Source: Actinomycetes bacterium
GTDB lineage: Bacteria; Planctomycetota; Phycisphaerae; JAACET01
DNA length: 9,055 nucleotides
Direction of reading: 5' to 3'
Assembly: GCA_030631725.1 (NCBI GenBank)
Contig: DAOVKO010000080.1
Location: 1 to 9,055 of the forward strand
In this document: positions 6,769-9,055 of the stretch, in pieces
How positions within the stretch are numbered: the stretch's first letter is position 1
Layout: every line of letters begins with the position of its first letter
The notes under the pieces: generated by a model
What the model was told of the DNA's origin: nothing
What the model saw: only the letters and a program-made list of their open reading frames with translations
The model's database searches: none
Program-made: the position numbers and the translations under genes

Positions 6769-7602
6769 TTAGGGAACAAGGTCCGAGAAGAGCTCGATCT
6801 TCTCCAGGATTCTGCCCACCTCGTGCATACCCGCCGGGCGGCTCTGGGGGTGTTTGGCCAACATGGCCATCACCAACTCGCCGGCTTCAGTGGTTATATT
6901 ATGATTCAAGTTCCGCACCGGCTGGGGCCTTTCCGTAAGGTGCAGTTGCATCGATTTTTTGCTGCCGTCCATCTGGAAAGGCGGCCGGTTGGTGAACAGC
7001 TCGTACATCGTTGCTCCCAGGCCATAAACGTCTGCCTGAGCGTCGCTCCGCCGGCCAAGCACCTGCTCGGGAGCCATGTAATTGCGGGTCCCGGAGATCT
7101 TGGGCTTGACCCGAAGCAGATGACGCATATCAAAACCCGTTCTAACCGATACCGAAAAATCTATTATCTTCAGCTTACCCTTATCGGTAACCAGAATGTT
7201 GGCTGGCTTGACGTCGCGATGTACAAATCCCTGCTCGTGGATATAGCTCAAAGCCGCCACCGCCGCCATCAGCAGACCCTTGAGCTGAGCATTCCCGGCG
7301 GGGTCCTCTCTCAGCCAGTCGGATATCGGCTTACCGGCCACGAATTCCATCACCAGGTAGCTCTTGAGTCCGTCGATCGTGAAGTCTTCGAAGCGGACCA
7401 GATTCTCGTGAGAAAGCTTCAAGCCCATGCGGGCCTCCCGCTCGAGGCCCTGCAGGGCACGTTTGAGACGGTGCACTCCGGGGGTGATGGCTTTGATGAC
7501 CACATCTCGGTGGTTTGTACTGTCATATGCCCGCCAGACCGTATAGTTTTCAGTCTGATGGAGCATCGATAGCAGGGGATACCCAGCCACAGAATCCGGC
7601 AT
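6769..7602 (-). CDS. Soluble Hanks-type Ser/Thr protein kinase, kinase domain only
   Basis: The 277-residue product is almost entirely one protein kinase domain, with no transmembrane segment, PASTA repeat or other sensor module, so it should be cytosolic. The ATP-binding lysine is K37 (VVIKAI), the helix-C glutamate probably E56, the catalytic loop HRDVKPANIL (128-137; D130, N135), the metal-binding DFG position reads IDFSVS (D148-F149-S150), and the activation segment ends MAPE (176-179). D191 (DVYGLG) and R255 complete the usual structural residues. The glycine-rich loop is not recognisable: the corresponding stretch (about 10-25) has no glycines. All catalytic residues are present, so an active kinase is likely. 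The start is ATG 7602-7600 with GGTGA just upstream. It is the first gene of the minus-strand run, directly ahead of accA. Its substrate is unknown. Confidence 0.94.
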   Translation of the reverse strand: MPDSVAGYPLLSMLHQTENYTVWRAYDSTNHRDVVIKAITPGVHRLKRALQGLEREARMGLKLSHENLVRFEDFTIDGLKSYLVMEFVAGKPISDWLREDPAGNAQLKGLLMAAVAALSYIHEQGFVHRDVKPANILVTDKGKLKIIDFSVSVRTGFDMRHLLRVKPKISGTRNYMAPEQVLGRRSDAQADVYGLGATMYELFTNRPPFQMDGSKKSMQLHLTERPQPVRNLNHNITTEAGELVMAMLAKHPQSRPAGMHEVGRILEKIELFSDLVP

Positions 7603-7636
7603 AAATCACCATAAAATAAAAAATATATAAGGTCAA
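7603..7636 (-). promoter_or_regulatory. AT-rich promoter-like stretch upstream of the kinase gene
   Basis: Just upstream of the kinase ATG lies a very AT-rich run (7611-7630) next to TTGACC (7636-7631 on the minus strand), a good -35 match. Seventeen bases on is TATGGT (7613-7608), a fair -10, but it overlaps the GGTGA ribosome site, so using it would give an almost leaderless mRNA. A different -10 within the AT run is possible. The location fits the promoter of the seven-gene run; the exact elements are uncertain. Confidence 0.3.
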
Positions 7637-7839
7637 CTTCGTCCGCTCAGAGGCCGGGGAGGTTATTCCGCCGATGCGGGAGATCGCCCCATGCCCCAAA
7701 TAGCGGGGATAACACCTCTAGTCACTCTTAATCCTATCCTATTGGGCTTGGCTGGGCAAGAAAAAATTTGACTTCCCCCGCAGGGCCGATAAGCTGGTTT
7801 TTCTTTATGCGGGAGTTCTTTATATTTAGCCCCCGGTTT

Positions 7840-7895
7840 CCCCAGGACGCTACGCGTTACCGGGGCTTGCAACGCCCCCAGGCTGCGTCCTGGGG
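7840..7895. repeat. Long inverted repeat with an internal hairpin
   Basis: CCCCAGGACGC (7840-7850) and GCGTCCTGGGG (7885-7895) are perfect 11-base inverted arms. The 34-base interior contains a second GC-rich stem, GGGGC (7862-7866) with GCCCC (7874-7878). The structure is strongly GC-rich, unlike the AT-rich DNA around 7611-7630. No T-tract follows directly on either strand, so a terminator is not well supported. It could be another palindromic repeat family or a structured RNA; only one copy is in the window. Confidence 0.75.
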
Positions 7896-7914
7896 GGTCT
7901 TCGAACCCGTGAAT

Positions 7915-7943
7915 TTGGCAAAAACACCTTATGGCGTTGTAGT
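7915..7943 (+). promoter_or_regulatory. purL: Candidate sigma70-type promoter for purL
   Basis: TTGGCA (7915-7920, five of six matches to the -35 consensus) is followed after 17 bases by TGTAGT (7938-7943, four of six). An overlapping TAGTAT (7940-7945) is an alternative -10. Transcription from here would give a leader of about 150 bases that carries the partial palindromic repeat at 8008-8067. This rests on consensus matching alone. Confidence 0.35.
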
Positions 7944-8007
7944 ATTAGTTGCCGCTGGAGCCTCTTGGATAGAGCCTAGTACTCTGTCGAGGCTAATTGC
8001 AGGAGCT

Positions 8008-8067
8008 GTCATTGCGAGGAGGCCAAAGGCCGACGCGGCCTTATCACTGCTTTAGCAGTAATCTCAA
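8008..8067. repeat. Partial copy of the palindromic element found at 583-785
   Basis: Three blocks match the copy at 583-785: GTCATTGCGAG (8008-8018, matching 612-622), CGCGGCCTTATCACTGCT (8034-8051, matching 640-657) and TTAGCAGTAATCTCAA (8052-8067, matching 680-695). Between the first two is a different hairpin, GGCC-AAA-GGCC (8021-8031). ACTGCT-TT-AGCAGT forms a tight stem here, whereas the first copy has an extra hairpin module inserted at this point. The right-hand arm and the outer arms are missing. It lies about 30 bases upstream of the purL start. Confidence 0.85.
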
Positions 8068-8099
8068 ATCGTTCCTAAACAGAAGGATGACTTAGGAAG

Positions 8100-9055
8100 A
8101 TGAACTGGCGCATTGAGCTGAGTACCAGAGACGAGTTTCCCGATACTCATGCCCAGGCCCTGTTGGGCCAAATCCGTGACTTGGGAATCACCTCGGTACA
8201 GGCCCTGCGCTTTATTCGAGTATTTCTTATCGAGTCCGATGCCCAGCGGTCGGCCATCCAAAGGGCTGCCGCCGAGCTCTTAGCTGATCCGGTTACCGAG
8301 CACTTTCACATTGGCCAAACAAAACCCCCGCCGGGCCCCGCCAAGGTGAACATCGTCGAGGTCCACCTAAAGCCCGGGGTCATGGACCCGGTAGCGGCTT
8401 CGACTCTGATGGCCCTGGACGACATGAACATAAAAGCTGATTCGGTCCGCACCGCACGCAAGTATATCATCCTTGGCTCCATGACCGACCTTCAGGTACA
8501 AACCATCGCCTCCGGAATCTTGGCCAACGACTGCATTGAAACGGCCCTGTTCGACCCGGCCGCTGAGCCGCCCTCCCCGCATGTCGCCCCTTATGAACTG
8601 AAGGTGGTTACCCTCCCGATCCGCCAGCTCGGCGACGATGAGTTGCTGGGCCTTAGCAAGCAACGGGATCTGTTCCTGAATCTTCGGGAGATGCAGACCA
8701 TCCAGGAACATTTCCGCAAACTCGATCGCGACCCGACGGACCTGGAGATCGAGACCCTCGCTCAGACCTGGTCGGAGCACTGCGTCCACAAGACACTGCG
8801 AGGGCGGATAGAAATCGACGGGCAGATTATCGATAACCTTCTTGGCTCGACTATAATGAAGGCCACCAGAGAGCTGGACAAGCCCTGGTGCATATCGGTG
8901 TTCAAGGACAATGCCGGCGTTATCAGTTTTGACGATACCTATGCCGTCTGCTTCAAGGTCGAGACCCACAATCACCCCAGTGCCATCGAGCCTTACGGCG
9001 GAGCCGCAACCGGGATCGGCGGCGTCATTCGCGATCCGCTCGGCACGGGCCTCGG
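8100..9055 (+). CDS. purL: Phosphoribosylformylglycinamidine synthase with tandem N-terminal PurS domains, 3' end beyond the window
   Basis: This enzyme converts FGAR, ATP and glutamine-derived ammonia to FGAM in purine synthesis. Its 318 visible residues start at ATG 8100-8102; AGGA lies close upstream, and an in-frame TGA at 8088-8090 excludes a longer start. Residues 4-71 resemble PurS (IELSTRDEFPDTHAQALLG, then LLADPVTEHFHI), and residues 83-151 resemble PurS again (VHLKPGVMDP at 88-97). A linker follows, then the catalytic-domain entry motif TWSEHCVHKT (223-232; H227) and ETHNHPSAIEPYGGAATGIG (288-307), the ATP-site signature of PurL. PurS is normally a separate protein of about 80 residues. 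Large PurL enzymes have an N-terminal domain resembling a PurS dimer, so this layout is a recognisable intermediate. The rest, including any glutaminase domain, lies outside the window. It is transcribed divergently from the kinase run. Confidence 0.94.
   Translation, partial: MNWRIELSTRDEFPDTHAQALLGQIRDLGITSVQALRFIRVFLIESDAQRSAIQRAAAELLADPVTEHFHIGQTKPPPGPAKVNIVEVHLKPGVMDPVAASTLMALDDMNIKADSVRTARKYIILGSMTDLQVQTIASGILANDCIETALFDPAAEPPSPHVAPYELKVVTLPIRQLGDDELLGLSKQRDLFLNLREMQTIQEHFRKLDRDPTDLEIETLAQTWSEHCVHKTLRGRIEIDGQIIDNLLGSTIMKATRELDKPWCISVFKDNAGVISFDDTYAVCFKVETHNHPSAIEPYGGAATGIGGVIRDPLGTGL

Larger units (their letters stand above)
7603..8099. other. Divergent intergenic region between the kinase and purL
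   Basis: This 497-base stretch separates two divergent genes and shows no convincing protein gene. It holds the kinase promoter region (7603-7636), an inverted repeat (7840-7895), a candidate purL promoter (7915-7943), a partial dispersed repeat (8008-8067) and the purL ribosome site. Small ORFs at 7663-7872 (minus) and 7768-8055 (plus) run straight through these repeats and have no family-like features. No tRNA, riboswitch or CRISPR was recognised; 7637-7839 shows nothing definite. Confidence 0.7.

Noticed and set aside
6763..7572. Plus-strand ORF of 269 residues opposite the kinase
   Set aside because: The opposite frame is a clear kinase with catalytic motifs; this ORF shows no family features and is a codon-bias shadow.
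7663..7872. Minus-strand 69-residue ORF in the divergent region
   Set aside because: It starts inside the inverted repeat at 7840-7895, lacks a convincing ribosome site and has no family-like composition.
7768..8055. Plus-strand 95-residue ORF upstream of purL
   Set aside because: It runs through the inverted repeat and into the dispersed repeat; its end simply translates the repeat.
8008..8099. Purine riboswitch in the purL leader
   Set aside because: The conserved purine-riboswitch core sequences are not visible; the structure is the dispersed repeat.
8367..8975. Minus-strand ORF of 202 residues opposite purL
   Set aside because: The plus strand encodes PurS and PurL motifs throughout this interval; the ORF is a shadow.

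Overview
The window looks like a chromosomal housekeeping and accessory-metabolism region from a moderately GC-rich bacterium. No phage, transposase or plasmid gene is visible. A stand-alone Hanks-type Ser/Thr kinase, a PurL with tandem PurS-like domains, a MenA-type prenyltransferase, an IlvD with the E. coli-like PGHVHL motif and a molybdenum-cofactor (Moco) cluster would suit an anaerobic or facultative Planctomycetota-like (for example Phycisphaerae-like) lineage. That assignment is a guess from gene style; nothing in the window fixes the taxon.

Seven genes lie head-to-tail on the minus strand from about 7602 down to the left edge: a small soluble Ser/Thr kinase, accA (acetyl-CoA carboxylase alpha), ilvD (dihydroxy-acid dehydratase), a menA-type UbiA-family prenyltransferase, moeA, moaA, and a MOSC-MogA/MoaB fusion that runs off the window at base 1. 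The gaps, in transcription order, are 47, 101, -7, 9, -4 and 248 bases. The block from ilvD to moaA is therefore almost certainly co-transcribed, and the rest plausibly is. The fusion gene has its start codon at 557 on the minus strand and stays open to the edge, so a simple ORF caller can miss it. Its antisense strand carries a decoy ORF.

A divergent plus-strand gene starts at 8100 and runs off the right edge. It is purL (phosphoribosylformylglycinamidine synthase), fused at its N terminus to two PurS-like domains. The 497-base region between the kinase and purL (7603-8099) holds an AT-rich promoter-like stretch for the kinase, a long inverted repeat (7840-7895), a candidate purL promoter (about 7915-7943) and a partial copy of a dispersed repeat (8008-8067).

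The most interesting non-coding structure is that repeat family. A full copy at 583-785 sits between moaA and the MOSC fusion. It consists of two nested pairs of inverted repeats (20-base outer arms, 11-base perfect inner arms) around several small hairpins. The partial copy upstream of purL shares the framework blocks but carries a different hairpin in the same slot and lacks a hairpin module found in the first copy. A separate 7-base tandem repeat (5605-5653) fills half the accA-ilvD gap and supplies the accA stop codon.

Functionally the minus-strand genes combine fatty-acid initiation (AccA), branched-chain amino acid synthesis (IlvD), quinone synthesis (MenA-like) and Moco synthesis (MoaA, MoeA, MogA-like domain, MOSC domain). 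Quinone plus Moco is what molybdoenzyme-based anaerobic respiration needs, but no such enzyme is encoded here. I found no clearly novel defence or mobile system.
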